Assembly: GCF_002234675.1 (NCBI RefSeq)
Contig: NC_019872.2
Coordinates: 9,502,950 to 9,566,949 of the forward strand
DNA: 64,000 nucleotides
Direction: 5' to 3'
DNA from: Oryzias latipes
Lineage: Eukaryota > Chordata > Actinopteri > Beloniformes > Adrianichthyidae
The notes under the pieces are model-generated. The model was not told the DNA's origin. It searched no databases and saw only the letters and a program-made list of their open reading frames with translations. The position numbers and the translations under genes were made by a program. Every line of letters begins with the position of its first letter. Position 1 is the stretch's first letter. This document shows positions 22,459 through 33,592 of the stretch, piece after piece.

Positions 22459-23149
22459 TTTTCCGGTGAGTAGGCGGAAACGAAAGCGGCGTTGTTGCCA
22501 GAAACAGGAGCTTGAGCCGCGGCTACAGGATTAGCCGATTGACCGGTTAGTTCCATGAGAGTCTGTGTGATGCTATCAAGGCGGCAGAATAGGTCCTGTT
22601 GGGCTGAAGACATCTGGGACAGAGCGTCAGCTTGACGACTTAGGAGGTTACCTTGAAGTGAGATGGCATGGCGAAGCCCTTCTGGGTCAGCTGGGTCAGG
22701 TGTATGGCCAGTTCGTTCTGTCATGGTCGGACAATAGTTCGGAGTGACCTAGATGCTGTAACCCAGAAGGAGACTCGGACAACAAGGTGAGTTTTAAAGT
22801 CTTTATATAGAAAGGCGAGTTAAGGCGCGGCGGCTGCCTGGAGGAGAGCAGCAGCAGGATTCCAGAGGTGAGACAGCGTGAAACCACAGGACAACGACCA
22901 GGTGAGATCCAGAGTAGATATTTCCTGAGGCAAAGACAAGAGGAGCAATGAGTGACAAGAAATTGGCAAACAGGAACATGAGCGAGCCAGCCTATGCACC
23001 GTGGGAGGAACAACGAACTAACGTCGAGTGGAGGTCCAGGTGCTCCTTAAGAGGCAACGGCGGTGATGAAGGTTAGTGGTGGCAGCTGGTCGCGTCAGGA
23101 ACAGAGCAGGCGGGGGAGGGGGAGAGTAGCTGGCAGAGGCACCATGTCA

Positions 23150-23869
23150 GTATTCATTTGTCTAGTAATATTGTATGTTTTAAATATCACAATATTGCTA
23201 GATTAGTATGTATAATGATAGGATGTGAACAGTCACGTTTCACATGACTAATCTAGAAATATTTTTAATATTGTCAACAAGAAGAACATTATAAAATATA
23301 CTAAACATTAGTATTAATCAAATGTATATAGCATAATATTACATATTAGTATGGTGCTCTCATCTAACTTGAAGAAGGGGCTATTTACAGTACTTTTCAG
23401 TTCGTAATATTTAATGCTATAATATCTACCCACTGCAGTCTTCCAATTTTGCTTAGCTCAATAAACAAAAGGACATCGTTGTGAATTTACCTTTGAGAAA
23501 ATGTCCAGGTGGCTTGTCTGTAAATGCCTTTTTAAATTTGTTGTTGTTAAAAAAACTAGTTGTCATCCAGCACCACCAGCAGGCCACACCCACTATCAGC
23601 TCAATAGTGAGCACCAGTGAGACTCAGCCAGGGACTTACTTAACTCAGCCAGCTTGCATTCCCTTCCCCCCTCCAACCTCTACCAGGAGAAGAAGCAGTC
23701 CCAGCCAAATGCTACCACAGATCAGTCCATGTCCAGCTAAGTGGATGCATCATAGACGCAAAATCATCCACAACTCATCAGCTCAATCCAAATAAATAAG
23801 ATGCCTGTGGAGATTTGGGAGTTCAGTGTTAGAATGTGCACCCCACCTAAGATGTTCGATGACCCTCAC
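23150..23869. other. Spacer between Gypsy fossil 1 and BEL fossil
   Basis: 23150-23450 is AT-rich without features. 23540-23790 is a CA/CC-rich stretch of unknown origin which could be BEL/Pao leader. No gene is claimed. Confidence 0.3.
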
Positions 23870-26800
23870 CAACTAAACAGTTTTCTTTATGGTCCTTCGA
23901 GCCGGAAGTAACATCTATGGTGGACAATGGCTTCCAAATACCCATGGCAGGATGAGCAACATAAAGAGAGACCTAAACGAGTGAGGAGACCACCAAAGTA
24001 CCTACAAGACTGAATTCTATGGACAAACCTCAAAGCAAACCACAGAGGAGATGGAACTTGCTGCAGAGGCCGCAGAGACTCGTGCCTTGAGGAATGAAGT
24101 GGCCGAATTAAAGGGCATGGTCAGAGAACTGATTAATAGAGTTGAGCAGTGTGAGCACACCTCAACTGAAAGTGAATCAGAGTTGGAGAGCGACAGACCC
24201 CAAGAACCTCAGCCTCATCAGACCAAGTAAGTCATGCCAGTGATATCCCATATGAGAAAGCCCACTCTGAGCCCACTATATCTGAAATGGCTGCTATCCC
24301 AGATATTGGGAAAATATCTCAGTCTGCTCAAACACTCTTTCCCTGTAGCCATGCTCACACAGCCTTTCTACCATGCAAACCGAAGGAACCGGCTGCAGTT
24401 CCCCATGTTAGACAAACTCAAGTTAACGCATCATCCCTCCCAACAATTTCTGTGTCATTAAATCCAGCTACTGTTCCATACACCTCTTCTACTTCAGTAT
24501 CACCTCGTGGAATTGTTACCTCTACATCTACAAGTGTACATTTGCCGTCAGCTGTCACTCCTTATGTTCCACTAAACCAACCTCCTTGGTCCGTGCCTGC
24601 AACTCAGGCACCACAGCATTATTTATCATTGGATCAAAGGCCACAATTTCCAAGCCAAGGATTAAATGCAGTCCATGCAAACTATGCTCTTACCAGCCAG
24701 CAACCACCACCACAGGGAATATTTGCACCTATGCAATCAATACAACCACCATCCATTGCAGTACCTCAAGTTTCCTCTAGTTTGCCACCAAATGTTTCCT
24801 CATCAGGTAATGTGGCTCCATATGTACAGCATCCTATGCAGCAGCAAATTATAGGCTCTAGATATTCAATGCGTGTTGAGGGCCCTTCATTTCCTTATTT
24901 CAGTCATAATGACCCCTATGAATTTATACTGTTAAAAATGGCTCTTATGAACTTACTACCAGCTGACGAGTCAGAAATGTACAAATACCATATTTTGTTA
25001 GATCATTTGCGTTATCCTGCTGCACGGCACATTGCACTGTCTTATGCTCATCATCCCCAACCTTATACCTGAGCTTTAGTTGCTTTGGAGCAACAGTTTG
25101 GCCAACCGCATCAATTAGCCCTAAACGAGATTCAAACTATTTTGAGTCTTCCTAGAGTTGCTCGTGGAGATGCAGAAGGGTTTCAGAACTTTGCTGTTAG
25201 AGTGAGGTCATTGGTTGGTCTGTTACAGTCTCTTGGAACAGGAGAAGGTAATGCAGAGTTGGTATGCGCTTCACATGTACAACGACTTTTAAGTAAGCTC
25301 CCTACAGAGATAGTTTCCAACTTTGTTCGGCATGCTCGTTCAACGATGCCCGTTGTTCATTATAATTTGGTAGATTTTGCTGCATGGCTTGAAGTTGAAG
25401 CTGAATGTCAGGCTGTTGTAGCACAAACGAGTACCTTGCATGTTGTACCTCAAATGCATAGAAAGGAAGTGAGCCAAAGACAAAAGATGCCATTTGCGAA
25501 CATTCTTCATGGAGCTGATGGAAAGGTTTCAGGTGTGTGTCCTACTCAGGAAAAGGAATCTCAACAGCAAATAAGGTTTCCGTGTGTATATTGTAGATCT
25601 ACCACACACAATCTCACAAACTGTCATAATTTGAAAAGTCTGAGTGCAGATGAAGTTAAAAAATGGTTAAACTTACCCCCTTCCTCATATAACCTCATAA
25701 TAGGGTGAGGGGGGTGGGGGGCTTAGCCTGCGATGAGCCTTGGGGGGGGGGGTTTACTAGGCAGTGGCCCCCCCTCCTATGGTTGCCGTATGGAGTGGGC
25801 CCCCCCTCTTTCGGTTTTATTTGCACCTTAGACATGTAGGGCCCTTGGTAGGGGGGGTGCTTGGACATCACTGCCAGCAAGCAGCAGATGTCCTCCTAGC
25901 ACCCTACCCGCCAATTTTAACCGCACCTTAGACATTTAGGGCCCCTTGGTGGGGAGGGTGAGGGGACATCACTGTGAGTAATCAGGAGATGTCCCCTTAG
26001 TGCCCTACCCGCCAATTTTAACTGCACCCCCCTTAGTACACACACCCCTCCCCCCTCAATATATACATCCCAACATAAACACACACACATGCACACACAC
26101 ACCCTCTTAAACACACATATACGCACACACATTTTGCAAGGAAGGTGGGACCTAGGACCATCTGTCCCCTGCCTCTTCCCTGGTGGGGGGTACGGGCCCC
26201 TTTGCAGCGGCGGCCGTGTCCCCGGGGTGCCGGCTTCCTGGGCCCGGCGGTGCTCTCTCCGCGCGGTGGGGGGGTTCACATTACATCTGAGCCGGGGGTG
26301 TTGGTGTCCCTGGGGGGTGGGTTCTGGCCCTTGCTCCTGAGCGCTGGGCCCCGCCAAACTTCCAACTGTGGCCGAGCCTGGTCGGGCCATATTTACAACA
26401 CCCCTTGTGGGCCCTCTTTTTTCCCCGGGGTTCCCCCCTCCTGGGCGGGGGCGGCGGGCCCCTGCCTTGCTCCTCCCTGGACCAACCGTGGGCCGGGCGG
26501 ATGGCCGCCTGGAGTGCGGGGCGGGTCTCCCTTGGGGGGTCCTGGCTCGTACCTGGGGTTGGGGCGGGGGGATGCCCGGAACTCCTGGGTGGTGGTGGGG
26601 TGCTCATCTGGGGCTGTGGGCGTCCCTCTCCGGTGGGGCCCTGCGTTGGGCTCTCCCGACGCGGCGGGGGGGCTGTTCTCCTGGTTGGGCTGGGGCGGCC
26701 CTCTCTTTCCCTCTGTGCCTCCCTGCTCTCTGGCTCTGGGGGGCCTTGCGGCGGTCCTGCTGGCCCTGGCCTGGGTGGCGGGCTTGGTCGCCCGGGCGGC

Positions 26801-27495
26801 GGTTGTTCCCTGCCGGTTTCCGTGTGGCGTTGGGGGGATTCCGGCTGCCGCTGCTGCTGCGGTGGGGGTCTTGGGGTGGGGATGGCTGGGCGCTCTCCTT
26901 CCTTCTTTACACATTCCACCATCCATATTAGAAGAACATGAGCACTCACCTGAGCACGGGTGTTGGCTCACCTTTGCACTGGCGGTTTGCGTGACTGAAT
27001 GACTGAAATGTTTCACACTAGTTGGTGTTAAGGCATAAGTATGCGTGTGAGCACTATCTGTTTGGTGTACATGTCGACAGATGGACATTTTTGCAACTAG
27101 CAGGTGTGTTTGACACTTGGGTGTGTGTGTGGACAGGCTCCGCCCTTTTTGTACTGCATTTGAGCCTTACCATGGTGATTAACAACCAGTAAACTTGTTG
27201 CTCTATGCTGCTTCATGGTCTTATCCCCCTTCCCCTCCTACTATCACCCTCCTTCCCCCCCTCTTTCTAACGTCCCTCTCTCTTCTTCCCCTCTTTCCTT
27301 TTCCGTCCGGTCCAACACCAAAGATCTTCAAACATGTTTGAAATTAATAAAGTTTGGCCTCAATTACAAAAGGGGTTTATTCAGACATACCTTTGGTTTG
27401 TCTGAAGATTAATAACCCCTCTTGTTAAAGTAAAATATGTCCAACACAAGAGGCCCTCAGCTCTCATCTGTTTGCCCAGCTGTTGGACAGGACAA

Positions 27496-27554
<59 letters not shown>

Positions 27555-29460
27555 TTAAAGGAGCAGAAAAGATGTTGGAAGTGTGGTAGAACCCATAAAG
27601 CTGTAAATTGTACTTTAAGAAAGCCATGTCCTAAGTGTAATGGCCAACATCTAGGAATATTGCATGACGCAAACCGGGCTCAAACATCGAGATTTCTGTA
27701 TATGAATCCACAAAGCCTATCCCCCAAAGTACTGCTGAAAGTAGTGAAAGTGAGATTGAGTAATAAGGATTGAACCTTTGACACATATGCCATTTTGGAT
27801 GATGGATCTGAGCGTACTATGTTGTTGCCAGGTGCAGCTAAGTATCTTGGGTTGAAGGTTGAAGGGAGAACCAGAGAACATTAAGTTATGTACAGTGAGA
27901 CAGCAAACTGAAATACTAGAAGGGAGAGCTGTAAACCTTAAGATTTCAGCTGCTTCAAACCCAGAGAAAAGGTTCTCAATAGAAGGTGCATTTACATCAG
28001 ATAAGATAATGCTATTTGAGCAGAGTTACCCGGTAGATAAACTGAAGCAACGGCAGTCATACCTGCATTATATTCCAGTGAACTCCTTTTCTAAGGTTCA
28101 ACCCCATATTTTTATCGGTTCAGATAATCCATTTCTCATAACCCCAACTGAACAGGTCAGGTATGGTCCAAAGGGATCTCCAGCAGCTGTAAAGACCAGA
28201 CCAGGATGGGCACTGCAAGGACCTACTTTTACATGAGTCTGATTCTATCCAGTGTCTATTTACCTCACAAGAAAACCCTTTTACGGAATTAAAGAGACAT
28301 GTTGAGCAGTTATGGCAGGTTGATACACTTACATTCAGAAATGACAGGCTGCACACTAGGTCAAAGCAGGATCAGGAGGCAATGGATCTGTTACAAACTA
28401 AAACCATAAGGGTGGATGTAGATGGAACCAAGCACCTTGCTACCCCATTATTAAGGAAGAAAGATGCCCCAAAGTTGAAAGTAACAATGGAATCAGTGAT
28501 GCCCCTTCTTCGGAGATCTGAACGCAAGCTAGAGAAAACCCCTGAATTGGCTGAGACGTATAATACAGAGATTAGGAAACTGAGCAAAGCTGGTTACATA
28601 GCAAAACTCAGCCCAGAGCAAGTTTCAGAATCAAAGGAGTCATGGTATATCCCACATCACCTAGTGGAACATAATGGTAAACCTCGTGTTGTATTTAATT
28701 GCTCCTTTACCTATCAAGGCCAAGCACTGAATGACCAGTTACTTCTAGGTCCCACTTTAGGGCCATCATTGATTGCCGTCCTCCTCCGCTTTTGTTAGCA
28801 TAAAGTGGCCATAAGTGGTAATATTAAAGGAATGTTTCATCAAGTGAGACTCTTACCAGAAGACAAACCACTTCTTAGATTCCTGTGGCGTGACATGAAC
28901 CGAAAGAAACCTCCAACTACCTTTGAATGGCAAGTCCTGCCATTTGGAACAACATGTAGCCCTTGTTGTGCCACTTATGCCCTCCAGAGACACGTGCAAG
29001 ATCATAGTGAAGGGAATGAGGATGTAGCAGAAACTGTTTCAAGATCATTTTATGTCGACAACTGCCTAACATCCCTCTCTTGCCCAGATGAAGCAAAACG
29101 ACTTCTGCTGAAGACGAAGATTTTGTTGTCCTCCAGTGGATTTGAAATAAGACAATGGGCTAGCAACTTTTCATTTGTTGTTGACCATTTACTACAAGAG
29201 GCCAGATCTAGCAGTGCAGAAAACTGGTTGAATAAAATTAGTGCAGACCCAATTGAGGGAGCGCTAGGACTAAGATGGAATTGTGGTCTTGACACCCTGG
29301 GTTATAAGCACAGGCCAATTTCCTATCAAACCTTGACCATGAGAAATGTGTACAAAGTGTTGGCTTCACAATATGACCCCTTAGGCTACATTATCCCATT
29401 CACAACAAGAGCTAAAGTCTTGCTACAACAACTATCACAAAATTCAGGCAGAAACCAGGA
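23870..29460 (+). mobile_element. BEL/Pao LTR retrotransposon fossil, copy 1
   Basis: Plus-strand element. From about 24050 it shows a gag start with a charged coiled coil. 24290-25070 is Pro/Gln/Ser-rich, then SMRVEGPSFPYFSHNDPYEF. 25085-25671 is the BEL gag body with a CCHC-type knuckle region (CVYCRSTTHNLTNCH). After the retroposon inserted at 25672-27545, 27560 onward gives more knuckle and protease-side sequence and then reverse transcriptase (KPRVVFNCS, FEWQVLPFGTTCSP, FYVDN). It is broken, with several breaks, lacks integrase, and ends against a hAT piece near 29460. No flanking LTR pair is recognised. The part from 25055 on is repeated in the tandem duplication. Confidence 0.8.
25672..27545 (+). 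mobile_element. GC-rich poly(A) retroposon, longest copy
   Basis: About 1.87 kb, flanked by the 14-bp target duplication AAAAAATGGTTAAA (25658-25671 and 27546-27559) inside the BEL fossil. The 5' region is G-rich; 25823-26023 holds two copies of a 100-bp unit beginning GCACCTTAGACAT. A CA-rich tract lies at 26075-26130, then a very GC-rich body (about 26150-26900), a C/T-rich tract, TTAATAAAGTTTGGCC, TTGGACAGGACAAGG and a poly(A) of about 50. Poly(A), target duplications and 5' truncation of other copies are hallmarks of LINE-driven retroposition. No known protein was recognised; the long open frames on both strands follow from the GC content. Confidence 0.8.
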
Positions 29461-29959
29461 ACACATTCTTGGAAATTTCATTGTGTTTTGCACAGTTGAA
29501 TGACAGTAAATGTGTTTCTGCACAGGATTTGAATCCTGATATTGACGGTCGTGTGAAGTTTAAGGAGAGAAAGGGAGGATAAATTCTTATGTTCAAAATG
29601 TTAGCAGGTTTAATTTAGTTTAATTTTTAATGGTTTGGACATTTACATTCAAGGCATGGTGTTTTGTTTTTTTCTGTAGCCCCTTTTGAGTTTATTATCA
29701 GGATTGCGTCAGTGTCAGATGTCAAATATTCAGTCTGTATAAACTGAATAGACCAACTTTTTTTGAAGTGAAATTAATTTTATTTGAGATCCATTGGCCC
29801 CAAGTGATTAGGCTACTATGTTGGTTGAGGCATTTCTTTCCAACTGAGTAAAAAAACTAAAATAAAGCTGTTATTTTGCTTTTACGTCACTGGTCTGGCC
29901 CACCTGAGATCAGACGGGCTGAATTTGGCCCCCGAACCAAAATGAGTTTGACACCCCTG
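29461..29959 (+). mobile_element. hAT 3' end fragment
   Basis: About 29520-29582 reads QDLNPDIDGRVKFKERK then stop, like the tail of ZBED/GTF2IRD2-type hAT transposases. The right edge is the terminal repeat ...GAGTTTGACACCCCTG (reverse complement CAGGGGTGTCAAACTC). The 5' part is missing; it abuts the BEL fossil. Confidence 0.55.
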
Positions 29960-29989
29960 ATATATAAGATCAGAAACTTGTGCGTTTTC

Positions 29990-30360
29990 TCAGTCCGTTT
30001 TTTTTTTTCCAAGCAGAAACTCTTTCTTTTGGTGATGCAGTCATAATACTTTTTTTAAGCGCGTAAACTCTTCATACGCTGTCATCACAATTTCTGACTT
30101 CGTCTCACTATAGTATAGCGCTCTCTTTTTTTCTCCACGCGTTTCCATGGTGACTCCAGAAATCGGCGATCCATTGAGATTGATTTATGTAAATGCCGTG
30201 CACGCGCATTAACCCAGGGTTACCAAGTCGAGCGTAATTATGCTAACTCAAATCCGGTCTTTTGGAACCGACATACTCAGAGTAAGCAAGTTCAGGTGGA
30301 CTTCAGCCAGAGTTCAGGGTTAAAGTCAGGGTAGTTTAAACGTGCCTCAGGTAATGCAGT
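29990..30360. repeat. Harbinger-like MITE fragment (tentative)
   Basis: Contains GTTTCCATGGTGACTCC and an AACCCAGGGTTACC line typical of teleost PIF/Harbinger non-autonomous elements. Ends are not fixed. Confidence 0.35.
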
Positions 30361-31419
30361 AAAACAGCTGCACATTTTGAGATCATAAATAAACAATCGA
30401 CCATTTAGAAAAATTATCAGCACAATGTTTTTTACCTATCTCTTCAGACTAAAAACGTTAAATACATTGGTGCTGCTGTGTTCATGTTTCAGACCAATTT
30501 ACATGTAATATTATTTATTAAGTGAATTATTTTTCTCTACATCAAATGGTTAGGTTGGTCAAAAATGTTTCTGGTTTAGATAAGGTCCGATAGATTTATT
30601 TCTGTTTGGACTATAACAGGGTTTCTGTGTGGCAACATAAAATTAATATTTGTTGAAAGTTGATTTATGTTGCATTTTTTCCTTTGTCAATGTTAAAAGA
30701 TGCAATTTTAGGTACACCTACACAATTTTTATAGATAATGATCTTATTTATAGTCACCACGGTGTGTGTGAGTGTGTGTGTGGTGGTGGGTGGGTGGGGG
30801 TTTCTTTTCATCTACCTTGAAGTTGTGTAACTGACTTTATTTTCTTCCATTGAATCATTCTACTTTTGCTGTAAATAATATTGCATTGACTTACGCAGGG
30901 TTATACAACAAAACAAAAGCATGTGCAAGTGAATCAGTTAATCTTCGCAATTCGCAATAAATCATACATTAAAAATGTATGATTTATTTATATATTTTTC
31001 AAAATAAGGAAAAACAAACAATTCAAAACCACAATTTTGAGGAAAGGAAAGAGAAAAAAATGTACACAAATTAATAAATAAAATCATACAAACAATACAC
31101 TGTGCTACCACTGTGAATGTATTTGAAAGTTCACTGGGTCATTTCTAAGGTCAAGGACATGACATGTTCTGAAAAAGGTGACCAAATTTCAGAACATTTA
31201 GATCCAGTACCATTAAGAGAATGTCTGATTTTTTTCCAGCTTAATAAAAGAAAGTGAGTTTTTTATCTCCTGTGAGTGAGTGGGTGGGCGAAAATCTTTC
31301 CAGTGCATCAGGATAGACCGACAGGCAAGTAGTGTCAGAAAGGCAATAAGATCCTCTAACCATCAAGATCACTGTGTTTGTTGGCTCACAGTCAAAAACA
31401 CAAATTCTAAAATTTAAAT
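30361..31419. other. Spacer downstream of OR at 31420
   Basis: AT-rich. It contains a GT-rich stretch at 30763-30803 and a 15-bp inverted repeat with a 3-base loop at 30956-30988. The stretch at 31140-31370 looks like decayed coding or repeat text that I do not recognise. Confidence 0.4.
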
Positions 31420-32409
31420 CTACAAAACACTTTGTTTGCTTTCAATTTTTGTTATTCTGTTTCTTTGAAACAGTTTCTTTATAGCATTCAGCAGTTCTTC
31501 TGTCTTCAAAGAGTAAACAATAGGATTAAGCAAAGACGGGATGGTGTGTGTCCAACAGGAATTTATTATTCTGATGTTAGGATGGAGGTAGGAGACCACA
31601 GCAGCGATGTTAGTGGCAAACAAAGGTATAAAGAAAGTTACCACAAGAATTATGTGTGATGAACAGGTTTTTAGTGCTCTGAGTCGTTCCACTTTAGACG
31701 CAATTCTGCTTAGTGCAATGCTAATGCACAAATAGGTAATTACTATTAGTATAAAAGGAATGCAGATGAATAAAATTAAGCCAATATAAGCCATGACATC
31801 ATTTATGGATCTATCGTTGCAAGCAAGGCGATTTAATGGTCCATGGTCACAGTAAAAACTTTGCACTTCTAGTGAACCACAGAAAGACAGACGATTAATA
31901 TTCCCCACTGTAAAGGCAGCTACGAACAGAATTATTAACCACATACACAGCAGAATCACAGCAACAGATCTCTTAGACACGATGCTATGGTACCTCAATG
32001 GGAGGCAGATTGCCACAAATCTGTCATAGGCCATACAGGCAAGAGTCCATGACTGTAAACTGCTAAAGAACATAACAAAAAACATGTTGCTTAAACAAGC
32101 CTCGTACAAAATAAATCTCCTGTCGAACAAAAATGTGTCCAAGACTTTTGGGATAAGAGCTGTGCTTCCACACAGATCTATCAAAGCCAAGTTGAACACA
32201 ATCATGTATTTGGGAGAATGAAGAGTCCTCACCAAGCAGATAACTGAGAGGAGAAAGACATTTCCAATAACAGTCATTACATAGACAAAACACAAGAAAA
32301 CATAAAAATACTGAGTGTGAGGAATGTTGGAAAACCCACTGATGTAGAATTTTTCTGGCCGAACAAATGTGATGTTCAAAACCACTCTGGCTCTTTTTTC
32401 TTCATCCAT
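31420..32409 (-). CDS. Olfactory receptor, complete, 329 aa
   Basis: Complete intronless receptor of the second subfamily, in unit 1 of the tandem duplication. The start is the ATG at 32409 (MDEEKRARVVLNITF), aligned with the other members; the frame is open for 54 more codons upstream but this is flank shared with its paralogues. Landmarks: N12 glycosylation, G49-N50 in TM1, LHSPKY, C105, CMAYDRFVAICLPLRY, cysteines of loop 2, RALKTCSSHI, LLNPIVYSLKT. It ends at SKQSVL with TAG. The unit 2 copy lacks this stop through one base difference and runs two residues further (Lys-Ile); one more difference changes Ile to Met in the tail. Confidence 0.96.
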   Translation of the reverse strand: MDEEKRARVVLNITFVRPEKFYISGFSNIPHTQYFYVFLCFVYVMTVIGNVFLLSVICLVRTLHSPKYMIVFNLALIDLCGSTALIPKVLDTFLFDRRFILYEACLSNMFFVMFFSSLQSWTLACMAYDRFVAICLPLRYHSIVSKRSVAVILLCMWLIILFVAAFTVGNINRLSFCGSLEVQSFYCDHGPLNRLACNDRSINDVMAYIGLILFICIPFILIVITYLCISIALSRIASKVERLRALKTCSSHIILVVTFFIPLFATNIAAVVSYLHPNIRIINSCWTHTIPSLLNPIVYSLKTEELLNAIKKLFQRNRITKIESKQSVL

Positions 32410-32654
32410 TTCTTGAATAAAAGGAGACCTTGGAGCTGAATGAAAACTGCAACACAAGATAATCGTTGCCTGAGCTAACCCCAAACTGCAGCAGAGCGGA
32501 GCATGAAAGCATGGTCCGTGTTTGACAGTTTTTATGTTCACTCGTGGTGTAAAAAAGCGTAGTGACAACAACTTTAATGACGCTCAGTGATTGCCATCTC
32601 ATTAGATGATGCAACTGGTAGAACTAACAAATAAGAAAAGAGAAAAAAAAATTA
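32410..32654 (-). promoter_or_regulatory. Conserved upstream region of OR at 31420
   Basis: Nearly identical to 14827-15073 and to the unit 2 copy (44938-45182). Best promoter or 5' exon candidate; see the entry at 14827. Confidence 0.4.
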
Positions 32655-33046
32655 GGGGAGACCAGGGACAGTGGTAACACGGGTCAGTTCTAACATTTGC
32701 AATTTCACCAATCAGGACCAAGTGAGAGTTCCTAGCCTGAACATGAAAAAATACTTGTCTTTCAGCAAACACAGCTACATTTACAAACTAAAATGTTATT
32801 CCAAGGTAAGAACTTATTTCACAGAACTTTTATATTGACATATCGTGCGTCATAGGTGAACTCATCAAACATGTATCATGTTAGTTATGTAAAAATTTAG
32901 CTTTCTTTCAGTCAAGTTGGGTGACGTATTGCTTTAGCTTTTAGCAGTATTGTGAGCTTCATCCTCACTAATCTACTTAGATGGTAGATGTAACACACCT
33001 GCACGGGGGCAGTTGAAACAGTTTGGAAAATGTAACAATTGACCCC
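32655..33046. mobile_element. MITE-like DNA element, 392 bp
   Basis: Runs from GGGGAGACCAGGGACAGTGG to GTAACAATTGACCCC, with imperfect inverted ends. Same family and same position relative to the OR start as 15074-15499, so it was present before the two receptor loci duplicated. Confidence 0.5.
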
Positions 33047-33560
33047 ATGGCTTCATTGAGCTCCCATGGAGACTCTCAGAGTCTCTGTTGATGTTGTACA
33101 GCTCCAAGCATTCAGTGATCCCCGTATGTGGCATTGATTCATTGGCTTTCTTGTAATCAATCCAAGCTGTGCACAAGTTGGTGTGTCTTGACCTGTGCAC
33201 TGCCATATCCTTGAGACTCCTTCTTGGATTTTGTTCAGGGAGGTTGCCATGTTCTTTTCTCAGAGAGACCAGCCACTGGGCATTGCTGTTATGTGCTGTC
33301 TCTGTCTCCCATAAACCTCTCCAGTAATGTTCAGTTTCCAGCCTTGGTGTGTCTGTTCTGCTGTTTTGACCCTGCCACTGAATGTACATTTTCCTCTTAT
33401 AGGCGGCTGCTCAAGGCCAGGAGCCTTTTTTTGGCACGGCTTCAGGTATGGGCATCTGGCTTTATCGCTAAGGCACCTGCTTTTTGTTGCACCAGTTTGG
33501 GCCTCGGTCAGCGACTTATGTTAATAGCTCTCCATTGTTATGGCCCAGGGGGCCCCATTA
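33047..33560 (-). mobile_element. R4-type LINE reverse transcriptase fragment
   Basis: Minus-strand translation gives NAQWLVSLRKEHGNLPEQNP and, after it, CTAWIDYKKA...PHTGITECLELYNINR, the reverse transcriptase region of R4/Dong-type non-LTR retrotransposons (Rex6-like in fish). Only a scrap remains and its frame is interrupted. It abuts the MITE on its left and a Tc1 element on its right. Confidence 0.55.
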
Positions 33561-33592
33561 TTTAGATAGAGGATAGATAGAGGACAGAAAGA

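Larger units (their letters stand above)
16141..23149 (-). mobile_element. Ty3/Gypsy LTR retrotransposon fossil 1, with nested insertions
   Basis: Two parts of one minus-strand element flank later insertions. 16141-17325 matches the integrase end of pol: an HHCC-type zinc region (GVYRTI...ACTTCTRSK), the core with [17 protein letters not shown] and [12 protein letters not shown], and the following domain. 22460-22724 matches a short Gypsy gag N-terminus, and 22725-23149 reads as LTR, ending in ACCATGTCA next to text shared with the LTR of the Gypsy fossil at 49722. The element is broken, with much of the interior missing and no second LTR recognised. It is old enough to have collected a hAT, a CACTA-like element, a retroposon and a LINE. 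Confidence 0.75.

Noticed and set aside
25917-27088. Several long overlapping open frames on both strands (up to 285 codons, proline- or glycine-rich)
   Set aside because: They lie in the GC-rich retroposon, where stops are rare in every frame; no domain is recognised. Kept only as a test in the findings.
32410-32571. 54-codon N-terminal extension of the OR at 31420
   Set aside because: Upstream flank happens to be open; odorant receptors start shortly before the glycosylation site, and the aligned ATG is at 32409.
33224-33565. Plus-strand open frames of 113 and 65 codons
   Set aside because: Antisense of the R4-type LINE fragment.
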